The notes beneath the pieces were generated by a model. It saw only the letters and a list, made by a program, of their open reading frames with translations. It searched no databases and was not told the origin of the DNA. DNA of 64,000 nt from Lentisphaeria bacterium (GTDB lineage: Bacteria > Verrucomicrobiota > Lentisphaeria > Victivallales > Victivallaceae), in NCBI GenBank assembly GCA_018265615.1, contig JABLYX010000022.1, positions 1 through 64,000 of the forward strand. The letters are read 5' to 3'. Every line of letters starts with the position of its first letter. The first letter of the stretch is position 1. Below are positions 1 through 8,251 of the stretch, in pieces. Both the position numbers and the translations under genes were made by a program.

Positions 1-182
1 TATAAAATAGCACCAACAATTCAACATGCAAGCTCAAATCGTGAGAATTATGCAAAAAACACGGCTGTCGAAGAAATGCAATCACCCTCCGGCAGAAGGA
101 CGCCTCTCCTCTCCATCTCCGTAAAGTGCGCTGCCACAGACATCTCCACCATAATCCATGCAGACGGCGCGGAAAACTGAAT

Positions 183-565
183 TCATCTTGCCCCACGGCG
201 TCTTGCCATCGTTCCATTCGCATACAGGACAATATATTCCTGTTTTGCATGATTGCCGGGCTTGTCCATGATGAAAATCGCATCGCCTTTCCGGTCATCC
301 AATCGTCCGCCGCCGTAAAAGATGTAGCGGCAATGCTCCTCAGTCAACGGCTCACCCGCGGCCATGCGGCGCCAAACCCGGTCGCTTTCAGCCAATTCCA
401 TCCGCGCAAGCCCGGCCCGGCAACGACGGCCGCAACAGACGCGATGCATCCGGCCGCACAGCAAAGCAGGCTGATTCCAAGCAACGGCATGAATTCCCAC
501 TCCGCATACCAATTGCGGCAGGAGCGGAACAGGAGAGAACCGTACTTTTTCACCGGTTCACTCAT
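183..565 (-). pseudogene. Frameshifted membrane protein with pseudopilin-like tail
   Basis: This is a shorter paralogue of the gene immediately upstream. It begins MSEPVKKYG, with its ATG at 565 overlapping the last codons of that gene. One hydrophobic segment (MPLLGISLLCCAAGCIASV) is followed by a frame break: the first frame stops at 344, while the neighbouring frame carries on from about 400 to 183 with a tail (YIFYGGGRLDD, FIMDKPGNH, YANGTM) that matches the paralogue's YVYYGGGKLTD, LMIDKPGRH, HLDGTV. At 411-420 the plus strand has a tandem CCCGG CCCGG. Removing one 5-bp unit rejoins the frames as VVAGLARMELAES. I infer slippage inactivation; a sequencing error is the alternative. Confidence 0.7.
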
Positions 566-1217
566 CCGTCCCGCCTTTCTGCCGGGAAACTGTTCCATCC
601 AGATGCAGGATATGATAGCTTCTGTCCGGATGTCTCCCCGGTTTATCTATCATCAGAATCGATCTTTCGGGACGATCCGTCAATTTTCCGCCGCCGTAAT
701 ACACGTAATCGCAATTATTTTCGTTCAATTCACCATTCTTTGCCGGACGAATGCCGGAAAATGGACAGCGATAGATGGAACAATCCGTCAGATATCCGGC
801 AGATCGCAGATGCTCCATCCCTGCCGCCCCGTTTTCCGGAGGCAGCCACCCGTCATTTTCTCCGGCATACTGCGCCAACGCAATACCGAGCTGCTTCAGG
901 TTCACGGAGCAGGAAATCATACGCGCATGATCGGAATCACACCGCAGGAATACCCACAGTGTACTGTATCCGATCAAAAAGATCAGCAGCCAGGAGAGGG
1001 CAAATCCCCACCACCAATTCCGGGTTTCCTGCACAAAGGCAGCATAAATGCTGACCATCGCCGCAGCCAGCAGACCAAGCGGAATTCCGAAGAAGAAATA
1101 TTGCAGCCGCCTTCCATCAAAAACCATCCCCAGATATGTCAGGCTGAAGCAGATTCCGGTAAACAGAAAAGCGAAGATCCATAAGTGCAGGCAGCTGAAC
1201 TTCCGTCGTGTTTTCAT
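558..1217 (-). CDS. Three-TM membrane protein with H-x10-DG pseudopilin-like C-terminal domain
   Basis: The protein is 219 aa. Three hydrophobic segments are visible at about residues 9-33, 38-62 and 69-91, followed by a soluble domain. The start of that domain (CSVNLKQLGIALAQYAGE, residues 103-120) resembles the segment after the N-terminal helix of H-x9-DG pseudopilins (C-x-N-L-K-Q-l-G-x-A-x-x-x-Y). The end (MIDKPGRH through LHLDGTV, residues 189-210) resembles their H-x9-DG signature, here with ten intervening residues. No FTLIEL cleavage site is present. A strong GGAGG ribosome site precedes the ATG. The function is unknown; I infer that a pseudopilin-type domain has been moved onto a polytopic membrane anchor. 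Confidence 0.75.
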   Translation of the reverse strand: MKTRRKFSCLHLWIFAFLFTGICFSLTYLGMVFDGRRLQYFFFGIPLGLLAAAMVSIYAAFVQETRNWWWGFALSWLLIFLIGYSTLWVFLRCDSDHARMISCSVNLKQLGIALAQYAGENDGWLPPENGAAGMEHLRSAGYLTDCSIYRCPFSGIRPAKNGELNENNCDYVYYGGGKLTDRPERSILMIDKPGRHPDRSYHILHLDGTVSRQKGGTDE

Positions 1218-1293
1218 CGCCTCCTCCGTTTTCTCCTATCGAAACAGCAACAGCTGAATTGAAGCCGCTATCTTAAGGACCCTTTCCCCTTAT

Positions 1294-1322
1294 ATTATAC
1301 TGGATAATCTGTCGGCTGCCAA
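1294..1322 (-). promoter_or_regulatory. Sigma70-type promoter for the 1217 membrane-protein gene
   Basis: Read on the minus strand, a -35 TTGGCA lies 17 bp from a perfect -10 TATAAT. The predicted transcript starts about 70 bp before the ATG at 1217. Confidence 0.65.
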
Positions 1323-1388
1323 GCGGTCTTTATAAGTTATGACAGAAAGTCACTTATTTCTGATAACTATTCTTGATTTTATCAAAAC

Positions 1389-1417
1389 TGGAAATATTGT
1401 ATATCAGCGAGTATAGT
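1389..1417 (+). promoter_or_regulatory. Probable promoter of the peroxiredoxin gene
   Basis: TGGAAA is followed after 17 bp by TATAGT, 55 bp before the peroxiredoxin ATG. The -35 is poor, but the same TGGAAA-17-TATAGT arrangement occurs before aroQ. An inverted repeat TGATAA-n12-TTATCA (1361-1384) lies just upstream and could be a regulator site. Confidence 0.45.
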
Positions 1418-1472
1418 ATTACCACAGAAGCAGGCGGGAGACCTGCAAACCCATGACCCAGGAGGAGCTATC

Positions 1473-2060
1473 ATGTCACTGGTAACCAAAGCCGCGCCCG
1501 ATTTCCGGGCAAATGCCGTCATGCCGGACAACACCATCGAACCGTTTCAGCTTTCCAGCCTGCGCGGAAAATACGTCGTGTTGTTCTTCTACCCGATGGA
1601 CTTCACTTTCGTCTGCCCGACCGAGCTGATTGCGTTCGACAACGCACTCAAACGCTTCAAGGAGCTCGACACCGAACTCGTTTCGGTCTCAGTCGACTCG
1701 GAGTACAGCCATTTCGCATGGAAGCAGATCGAACGCAGCAAAGGCGGCGTCGGCAACCTGCGTTTCCCGATGGTCGCAGACTTCACGAAGCAGATTTCGC
1801 GCGATTACGGCGTTCTCGTCGATGATGCGGTCGCACTGCGCGGCCTGTTCCTCATCGACAAGGCAGGCGTCGTCCGCCACGAAACGATCAATGACCTCCC
1901 GCTCGGACGCAACGTCGAAGAAGCGCTCCGCGTGGTGAAAGCCCTGCAGTTCACCGAAAAATACGGCGAAGTCTGCCCGGCCAACTGGAGCGACGGCTCA
2001 GAAGGCTTGAAGCCGACGGCGGAAGGTATTTCCGCCTACCTGACCAAACACGAAAAATAA
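1473..2060 (+). CDS. 2-Cys peroxiredoxin (AhpC/Prx1 type)
   Basis: This 195-aa thiol peroxidase reduces H2O2 and organic peroxides in the cytoplasm. The peroxidatic cysteine is C48 in FTFVCPTE, and the resolving cysteine is C168 in GEVCPANW, the arrangement of typical 2-Cys peroxiredoxins. An AGGAGG ribosome site sits 5-7 bp before the ATG. The gene is monocistronic and closed by a strong terminator. No AhpF is adjacent, so the electron donor (thioredoxin or an AhpF elsewhere) cannot be told from this window. Confidence 0.93.
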   Translation: MSLVTKAAPDFRANAVMPDNTIEPFQLSSLRGKYVVLFFYPMDFTFVCPTELIAFDNALKRFKELDTELVSVSVDSEYSHFAWKQIERSKGGVGNLRFPMVADFTKQISRDYGVLVDDAVALRGLFLIDKAGVVRHETINDLPLGRNVEEALRVVKALQFTEKYGEVCPANWSDGSEGLKPTAEGISAYLTKHEK

Positions 2061-2075
2061 TCGGAATTTCTTTAT

Positions 2076-2112
2076 GCTCCCCCGGCCGCGAAATGGCACG
2101 GGGGAGCTTTTT
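2076..2112 (+). terminator. Rho-independent terminator after the peroxiredoxin gene
   Basis: A GCTCCCCC/GGGGGAGC stem is followed by TTTTTATT. It abuts the stop codon of the convergent gene (2111), so it may stop transcription in both directions. Confidence 0.85.
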
Positions 2113-3673
2113 ATTCCGGCGCGTCCAGACGCGGAACGCCCTCCGGTTTTCCTGTATGGAGCGGTTCGTCAAGCTTGAACATCCAGCCATCGCGGCATTC
2201 AAATACCGGAACATATCCATATAAATATAACCGTTGCGCCGCAACTTCTCCTTCCCGGGAGATCCAGAGCCAACGGCTGCCGATCATTCCGGCGAGTTTA
2301 TCCGGAGCCGTGAATTTCACGCCCCGGCGCAGGTCTTCGAGAGCCAGCATTTTATCCCGGTATTTTCCGGCTGCGAACATCGGATCGAGCCCGCACAAAA
2401 AACGATATTCCGGCAAAGCATAAATCAGCTGCGGGAAATCCCCCCAACTGAGATGTCCGATCACGCTGCCGGGCGGTACCTTTTTCTCTTTCACCCACTC
2501 CGCCAGCTCCCAATACGGATTCCAGGTCTCCTTCGGCGCCCGACAGAACCAGCCGATGCTCCAGAGAAGAGCCGCGACGGCATAGAGTGCACATATGCGG
2601 CGAACGACCGGCCGGCGGTCCAGCGGCTGCTGCCAAGCTGCCAACGCGACTGTCAGCGACAACACCCCGTACTCCGCCATGCGGAAGTAGAAACAAAGCC
2701 CGATACCGGTTCCGATCCCGAGAATGGCGAGAAACAGAAGCTCGCAATTTACCGGACAACGCCGCTGCCGGCGCAACAGGACGATCCAGGCGGCAAGCAG
2801 CGGAAGCGCGAAAAGGAACGGCGCATTCCGAAGCGTGTCCCATCCCCCGCTTGTAAGTTCGCTGCCACCGCGCAATCCGGATCGGGAAAACAGCATCTCA
2901 AGAACAACCTCGCCCCCCTGTATTTTCCAGATCAGAAAGCTGTTCGGAAACTGCGGGTGCAGCAGCAATGCGACGGCAACACCGGAAAGAGACACCGCCG
3001 GCAGCAGCAAAGCTTTCCACTCGCGCCTCGAAAGCACCGCCGCAAGCGCATACGCCCCGGCCGGCATCAGGACAAAATGCGGATTGCTGTAGCAATATCC
3101 GAACACCATTCCTGCGGCAAAGCATGTCAGCCATTTCCGGCAGCCGCGCATCAATACCGGAGTACAGAATCCCCAGACTGTCAGAGCGAACAGAGTGATT
3201 GCCAGAACATGGGGGCGAAGCGCCATAAGCCGCTCCGCCAATTGCGGGGAAAGAGCGGCGAACAGCAGTGTCCAGCGCCAGATCCCCCGCACCCGAAACC
3301 GCAGCAGCAGAACCGTCACCGCCGCCAACAGCAGGAACATCAGAAAGAAGCTTTGAAAATGAAACGGCGGAGCATTGCCCAACCCGAGCAGATCATTGCT
3401 CCGGAATACTCCACTCAGCAGCAAATGGAATCCCAACTCCTTGTCACTGAAGTTCTCCTGCCAGACCGACATCGTCGTGGACGGGAATTGCTTCGAGGCA
3501 AAGACGGACGGGCCCGCTTCCGCCATAACCGCATGATAAAAAGAGTCACGGTCGGACTCTCCGTCGGGGCAGACAAAAAAAATCCGCATTGCCGTGAGAA
3601 AAACCAGCGGAAGCACAATCGCCGCAACGATCTCAAGCAGGCGGCTCCTTATGCGTTCCGCGCGGTTCAACAT
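2111..3673 (-). CDS. Polytopic membrane protein, GT-C glycosyltransferase-like
   Basis: This 520-aa protein has about ten or more hydrophobic segments. A first helix at about residues 14-34 is followed by an extracytoplasmic loop with an acidic cluster (PDGESDRDSFYHA, near residues 38-50), and the C-terminal part is soluble (after about residue 385). That layout, with acidic residues in the first outer loop, is typical of GT-C enzymes that transfer sugars from lipid carriers, but no specific family motif was recognised. The stop lies within the peroxiredoxin terminator. An AGGAG ribosome site serves either GTG 3676 or ATG 3673. It is 16 nt downstream of the histidine phosphatase gene and probably cotranscribed with it. 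Confidence 0.6.
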   Translation of the reverse strand: MLNRAERIRSRLLEIVAAIVLPLVFLTAMRIFFVCPDGESDRDSFYHAVMAEAGPSVFASKQFPSTTMSVWQENFSDKELGFHLLLSGVFRSNDLLGLGNAPPFHFQSFFLMFLLLAAVTVLLLRFRVRGIWRWTLLFAALSPQLAERLMALRPHVLAITLFALTVWGFCTPVLMRGCRKWLTCFAAGMVFGYCYSNPHFVLMPAGAYALAAVLSRREWKALLLPAVSLSGVAVALLLHPQFPNSFLIWKIQGGEVVLEMLFSRSGLRGGSELTSGGWDTLRNAPFLFALPLLAAWIVLLRRQRRCPVNCELLFLAILGIGTGIGLCFYFRMAEYGVLSLTVALAAWQQPLDRRPVVRRICALYAVAALLWSIGWFCRAPKETWNPYWELAEWVKEKKVPPGSVIGHLSWGDFPQLIYALPEYRFLCGLDPMFAAGKYRDKMLALEDLRRGVKFTAPDKLAGMIGSRWLWISREGEVAAQRLYLYGYVPVFECRDGWMFKLDEPLHTGKPEGVPRLDAPE

Positions 3674-3689
3674 CACACAGTACTCCTGT

Positions 3690-4325
3690 TCAGTATCCGC
3701 CGGCGCGCGAAAGCAGGCCGTCGAGGTGGCTGATATCGTTCCATGTCCCGAGCTGCCAGCAATCGTCGGCGCGCAGAATGCGGCTCAGCGACACATTGCC
3801 GACCTGCGGCTGACGCGGCAGCGGCTCCGTGATGCCGAGAATATGCTTCAGCATCCCGCGGATCACACCGCAGTGGGTGACGATCAGAATCCGTTTTCCA
3901 CACTCCCGCTCCGCGAGCTCATCCAGAAAGCGCCCGATCCGGCCGTAGACCTCGGCCTTCGATTCGCCGCCCGTGACCGTACACTCCGCGCGGTCGTGCA
4001 GAAACGCATCCACCTCCTCCGGAAAAAGCCGCTTCACTTCGTCGAACGGCTTCCCGACCCACTCGCCGAGATCCCATTCCCTGAGCTGCCTTGCCGGAAT
4101 GATATCCGCATACGGCGCAACGATCCGGGCAGTCTGCATCGCGCGATCGAGATCGCTTGCGTAAACCGCGTCGAACCGCATATCCTTCAGACGGGCCGCC
4201 AAGCGGGCCGCCTGTGCAAGGCCGTTTTCATTCAGCGGGACGTTGTTCTGCCCCTGCACGATATTCCGGCTGTTCGCCGCCGTCTCGCCGTGGCGGACGA
4301 TATAAAATTCCGTCATGTTTTCCAT
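3690..4325 (-). CDS. Histidine phosphatase (phosphoglycerate mutase-like)
   Basis: The protein is 211 aa. The RHGE phosphate-pocket motif is at residues 11-14 (H12 is the phospho-accepting histidine), and a second histidine occurs in the late VTHCGVIRG segment. This is the standard branch 1 histidine-phosphatase layout shared by cofactor-dependent phosphoglycerate mutases, alpha-ribazole phosphatase and general phosphatases; the substrate cannot be assigned. The start could be ATG 4325 or 4316 (MTEFYIVRHGE). It lies directly downstream of the terminator after the V-ATPase K gene, so expression may depend on read-through. Confidence 0.85.
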   Translation of the reverse strand: MENMTEFYIVRHGETAANSRNIVQGQNNVPLNENGLAQAARLAARLKDMRFDAVYASDLDRAMQTARIVAPYADIIPARQLREWDLGEWVGKPFDEVKRLFPEEVDAFLHDRAECTVTGGESKAEVYGRIGRFLDELAERECGKRILIVTHCGVIRGMLKHILGITEPLPRQPQVGNVSLSRILRADDCWQLGTWNDISHLDGLLSRAGGY

Positions 4326-4329
4326 CGAT

Positions 4330-4364
4330 AAAAAAACACCCTGCAGGAGTTCTCCCGAAGGGTG
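4330..4364 (-). terminator. Intrinsic terminator downstream of the V-ATPase K gene
   Basis: On the minus strand, CACCCT and AGGGTG flank an inner GGGAG/CTCC stem and are followed by at least six Ts. The T-run ends only about 5 nt before the next start codon (4325). Confidence 0.8.
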
Positions 4365-4385
4365 CCTTTCCGGTTGATCTGCCGA

Positions 4386-4838
4386 TTACATGACCATGAT
4401 CGAGAACACCAGCGCGAAGATCGCACAGGTTTCGATCACGCCGAGAACCATCAGATCGTTCGCGAACCCCTGGTTCGTCTCCGCAAACGAGTTGCAGCCG
4501 CCGGCGGCGGCCTTGCCCTGGAAGGTGGCGGAAATCATCTGCGCGAGGCCGCCGAAGAGGCCGATCGCCAGGTAAAGCGGCCAGTTCTGCGGATTCTTCA
4601 CCGCAGCGCCGTTGATCAGAATCATCATGATCATGCCGTAAATCGTCTGCGAAAGCGGCGCGCCGGCCATCGCAAGCAGCAGGAACGGAGCGGGTTTATC
4701 CTGCTGATAGCACTTCTTCCAGGCGCCGATCGCGGCAGCACCGGCAAAGCCGGTTCCCATCGACGAACCGATCGCGGCGAGACCGACCGCGGTGTATCCG
4801 CCGACCTTCGCCAGCGCCATCATCATTTCCTGTTCCAT
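4386..4838 (-). CDS. ntpK: V-type ATPase subunit K (membrane rotor ring)
   Basis: This 150-aa proteolipid consists of two tandem hairpins (four TM helices), the doubled form of the c subunit used in V/A-type ATPases. The ion-binding glutamate is E136 in GVIETCAIFALV in the last helix. The Gly/Ala-rich first helix (SSMGTGFAGAAAIGAW) is typical. It lies 2 nt after the subunit I gene and is last in the proA-I-K run. Whether the ring carries H+ or Na+ cannot be decided by eye. Other V-ATPase subunits are not in the window. Confidence 0.9.
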   Translation of the reverse strand: MEQEMMMALAKVGGYTAVGLAAIGSSMGTGFAGAAAIGAWKKCYQQDKPAPFLLLAMAGAPLSQTIYGMIMMILINGAAVKNPQNWPLYLAIGLFGGLAQMISATFQGKAAAGGCNSFAETNQGFANDLMVLGVIETCAIFALVFSIMVM

Positions 4839-4840
4839 GC

Positions 4841-6655
4841 CTAATTACCCTCCATTTTCTTGCTGTTACAAAAAGGTTTGAATTTTGATCCGGCCCAGGT
4901 CAGCCCCACGTGGTTCGAAAACTCCAGCGTATTCAACCGCACCCCGTGGACCATCACGCTCATCAGACAGAGCGCGATGTTGAGGACATGACCGAAAAGA
5001 ATCACGACCGCCGCCGGCAGCACCGTCAGCCAGGCCGGCCCCAGCTCGAACACGGTTTTACCCATGTCGTTGAAGCTCGACGCGATATAGTAGCCCGCCA
5101 GGCCGACCGCGAACAGACGGATGTACGACAGAACGTCGACAAAACTGTTGATGATGCTGAATGGAAACTGGAATATCTGCGCGACATCGGTCCAATCCAC
5201 ATCGGCGGCAGCGACCATCACAAACCCGATCCCGTAGAACCAGTACATGATCAGGGGAAAGTCGCCGGGGAAAACCAGCAGCCTGATCGTCAGGATGAAG
5301 TTGCCGATCAGGAAGAACACCCACCCGAGATTGCCGATGACGCTGCGGACCGTACCGTCATGCAGCGCCTTCCAGATCCGCCCCATCGACAGCTGAACGA
5401 GCGCCAGCGAAAAGCAGATCAACTGCGTATATGCGTTTTTAATCGTCTCGTCGGTCAGCTGCGGAATCTCCGCCCACCTCAGCCACGAGGGGCTCGCCGT
5501 ACCGAAGATATTCGAGGTCATCAGTCCCCAGGCGATCGTCGCAACCGAAAGCAGCGCGAAGAGCCGCACCGGCAGCGCCGCCGCCGGCTTGCCGCGGAAC
5601 TTCCACGCCGCGAACAGCGTTCCGGCCAGAAAGATCATGCCGTAGCCCGCATCGCCGACGATCATCGCATAGAAAATCGTGAAGAAAATCAGCACACCCG
5701 CGGAGACGTCGATCTCATCATAGCCCGGTTCGATTCCGAGAAACTGGAACAGCGGCTCGATCGTCCGGACCCATTTCGAAGTTTTGATCAGCGTCGGAAC
5801 CCGGTCGCCCGGCTCCGGATCCTCGATCATCAGCCCCCAACCGTTGTCATCGGCCGCCTTTTCCAGCTCCGGAACCGCCGGAGCCGGAACAAAGCCGGAG
5901 AGCGAAACGATTTCGCCATGCTCCGCGAGGGAGTCGCTGACCCGGGAGAATTCAAGCTCTCCGGCAAGCAGTGCGACCCGTTTCGACGCAGCCGGGATCG
6001 ATACGAGCAGCTCGCCGATCTCTTCCTCCAACGCCCGCAGCTCGTCCCGCAGCCCGGCCTCACGGCGGCGCAGCGACGGCGGGTTGTCCTCGCTGCCCAG
6101 CCGCACCTCAGGCAGAATGTTCTCCGCGATCGGCCCGGTCGAAATCACCACGAAGTAAAACCGGCCGTTCTCCTCAGCAATCACCTGCGTATCCGCCTCT
6201 TCAAGCGCTTCGGCGGCTTCGAGCGCGGCGGCGCGGCCGCAGCAGAGATAGACGTAAACACCGTTCCTGCGCAATTCATCGATCTTCGCCCGGTCGAAAT
6301 CACCCCAGATCGCGAGGTGCTTCAGCCGCTGCCGGACCGACCCGAGCTCAGCCGCGACTTTTTCGCGGGAGTCGAACAACTGCGCGGCCTGCGCAATCAC
6401 TTCGGCGCCGGAACGCGGCTTCGCATGCCCGTCGACCGGAGTTCCGCATGTTTCGCATTCCTTTTGGTACTTCTGCAGCTGCAGAAGTACCCTGCGGGCG
6501 GCATCGTGGGACTCGGCCAGTTGCTGGCTTCTGCCGGACTCGGCGCCCTTGACCAGTTCAATCTGCATCACGCCGAGACGCCGGAGCGCCGTCAGCGCCG
6601 AGTTCTCTTCGGAACCCAGCGCCAGCAGCGTGACTTTTTTCATCGGTACAATCAT
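4841..6655 (-). CDS. ntpI: V-type ATPase subunit I (membrane stator, a-subunit homologue)
   Basis: The protein is 604 aa. Its N-terminal cytoplasmic half, about residues 1-330, is rich in coiled-coil segments. The C-terminal half has about seven TM helices, including the FAVGLAGYYIASSF region that provides the ion half-channels in this family. A GGGGGAAC ribosome site precedes the ATG. It couples ion flow through the K ring to the stator stalk. The gene follows proA by 25 nt instead of the usual A/B/D subunit genes. Confidence 0.9.
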   Translation of the reverse strand: MIVPMKKVTLLALGSEENSALTALRRLGVMQIELVKGAESGRSQQLAESHDAARRVLLQLQKYQKECETCGTPVDGHAKPRSGAEVIAQAAQLFDSREKVAAELGSVRQRLKHLAIWGDFDRAKIDELRRNGVYVYLCCGRAAALEAAEALEEADTQVIAEENGRFYFVVISTGPIAENILPEVRLGSEDNPPSLRRREAGLRDELRALEEEIGELLVSIPAASKRVALLAGELEFSRVSDSLAEHGEIVSLSGFVPAPAVPELEKAADDNGWGLMIEDPEPGDRVPTLIKTSKWVRTIEPLFQFLGIEPGYDEIDVSAGVLIFFTIFYAMIVGDAGYGMIFLAGTLFAAWKFRGKPAAALPVRLFALLSVATIAWGLMTSNIFGTASPSWLRWAEIPQLTDETIKNAYTQLICFSLALVQLSMGRIWKALHDGTVRSVIGNLGWVFFLIGNFILTIRLLVFPGDFPLIMYWFYGIGFVMVAAADVDWTDVAQIFQFPFSIINSFVDVLSYIRLFAVGLAGYYIASSFNDMGKTVFELGPAWLTVLPAAVVILFGHVLNIALCLMSVMVHGVRLNTLEFSNHVGLTWAGSKFKPFCNSKKMEGN

Positions 6656-6680
6656 GTTCCCCCCTCTTTTTCCGCCAGGG

Positions 6681-7967
6681 CTACGGGCGGACCTGTCCGT
6701 TGCCGCGGACGAGGTATTTGTAACTCGTCAGCTCGTCGGCGCCCATCGGGCCGCGGGCATGAAGCTTATCCGTGCTGATGCCGATCTCCGCCCCCATTCC
6801 GAACTCTCCGCCATCCGTGAACCGCGTCGACGCATTGCAGTAAAGCGTCGCGGAGTCGACGTTCGCGAAGAAATAATCTGTGTTTGCTGGAATCGAGCTC
6901 AGGATCCCGTCGCTGTGGCGCGAACCGTAACGGTTGATGTGCGCAACCGCCTCTTCGACGGAGCCGACCATCCGGACGGCCAGCACGAGATCGAGATACT
7001 CCGCGTACCAGTCCTCCTCGGTCGCCGGACACGCCGCCGGCTCGAATTCGCGGAATTCCGCATCGCCGTACAGCCCGACGCAGTGCTTCTTCATCGCCGC
7101 CAGGAAAGGAGGGATGAACGCCTTCGCGATTTTGCGGTTCACAAGCAGCGTCTCAAGCGCGTTGCAGGCACTCGGGCGCTGGCACTTCGCATTCGTCACA
7201 ATCGCGACCGCTTTTTCAATGTCGCATTCGGAATCAACATACAGATGGCAGATTCCCTTGTAGTGCTTCAGCACCGGCATCGTCGCCTCGGCGCAGACCA
7301 GCCGGATCAGCTTTTCACCGCCGCGCGGAATGATGAGGTCGAGATACTGGTCCATTTTGAGCAGGACCGGAACCGCCGCGCGGTCGGTCCACGGAACGAG
7401 CTGCACCGTGCCGTCCGGCAGGCCGCATTCGACCGCGGCCGCGTCGAGCAGCTTTGCGAGCGCCATGTTCGAGTGAAACGCTTCGCTGCCGCCGCGCAGA
7501 ATCACGGCGTTGCCGGCCTTGAGGCAGATCCCCGCCGCATCGACCGTCACGTTCGGGCGGGATTCATAGATGATGCCGATCACGCCGAGCGGCACGCTGA
7601 TTTTCGTGATGACCAACCCGTTCGGGCGGGTCGTTTCGGAGAGCACGCGGCCGACCGGATCCACCTGGGAGGCGACGACCCGGAGCCCCTCCGCCATCTC
7701 TTCGATGCGGCGGTCAGTCAAGGTCAGCCGGTCGATCATCGCGGCGGAGAGCCCGGCGGCTTTCGCGGCTTCAAGGTCTTTCTCATTGGCCGCCCTGATC
7801 GCGGGGGCCGCCTGCCCGATCGCCTCGGCCATGCGGCGCAGACAGCGGTTTTTCGCGTCGGCCGGGAGCACTGCGAGCGCGCGTGACGCGACAACAGCCT
7901 TTTCCCCCATTTCACGCAGAACCTGCGTCATCGTTTCGACATCGATCGCATCCGCCACTTTGACCAC
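6681..7967 (-). CDS. proA: Gamma-glutamyl phosphate reductase
   Basis: This 428-aa enzyme performs the second step of proline synthesis, NADPH-dependent reduction of gamma-glutamyl phosphate to glutamate semialdehyde. It has the aldehyde-dehydrogenase fold of ProA. The catalytic cysteine is C268 in KCQRPSACNALE, and VPLGVIGIIYESRPNV (residues 125-140) is a family signature. No proB is adjacent. It is the first gene of a run continuing into V-ATPase I and K. Confidence 0.95.
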   Translation of the reverse strand: MVKVADAIDVETMTQVLREMGEKAVVASRALAVLPADAKNRCLRRMAEAIGQAAPAIRAANEKDLEAAKAAGLSAAMIDRLTLTDRRIEEMAEGLRVVASQVDPVGRVLSETTRPNGLVITKISVPLGVIGIIYESRPNVTVDAAGICLKAGNAVILRGGSEAFHSNMALAKLLDAAAVECGLPDGTVQLVPWTDRAAVPVLLKMDQYLDLIIPRGGEKLIRLVCAEATMPVLKHYKGICHLYVDSECDIEKAVAIVTNAKCQRPSACNALETLLVNRKIAKAFIPPFLAAMKKHCVGLYGDAEFREFEPAACPATEEDWYAEYLDLVLAVRMVGSVEEAVAHINRYGSRHSDGILSSIPANTDYFFANVDSATLYCNASTRFTDGGEFGMGAEIGISTDKLHARGPMGADELTSYKYLVRGNGQVRP

Positions 7968-8001
7968 TCTCCCTTGTATTCGTCACTTTGATCCACAAAT
8001 C

Positions 8002-8030
8002 ATGTATTAAGATACCCCGCTTTTCGTCAA
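8002..8030 (-). promoter_or_regulatory. Probable promoter of the proA-ntpI-ntpK run
   Basis: On the minus strand, a -35 TTGACG lies 16-17 bp from a weak -10 (ATACAT or AATACA). It is about 35 bp upstream of the proA start. Confidence 0.4.
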
Positions 8031-8174
8031 GTTGCAAATTTCCGGCGCGGAAATCGGGGGCCTATCGCGAGATTTTTCTCAAAAAAGTCTCCCGGGATTT
8101 CTCCGGTTTCCGATTCCCGGCGCCGTGAATCGTTCCGGCGGCAAAAATTGTACGGCGAAAATGGCTCCCGCGAT

Positions 8175-8202
8175 TTGAAATTCCGGTAAACGGCGCTATC
8201 TT
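8175..8202 (+). promoter_or_regulatory. Probable promoter of purA
   Basis: TTGAAA is followed after 16 bp by TATCTT, 50 bp upstream of the purA ATG. The rest of the 7968-8251 gap shows no ORF or recognisable RNA. Confidence 0.45.
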
Positions 8203-8251
8203 ATTCTTCTTGTTTTCATATGTCTTATCAATACCTTATACAGGGGGAAAT

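Noticed and set aside
126..1184. 352-aa ORF on the plus strand
   Set aside because: It lies opposite the membrane-protein pair, has His/Arg/Pro-rich sequence, and no ribosome site or family motif; it is an antisense shadow in GC-rich DNA.
4910..6778. 622-aa ORF on the plus strand
   Set aside because: It is the antisense of V-ATPase subunit I; its composition (Arg/Gln/His-rich) is typical of a shadow frame.
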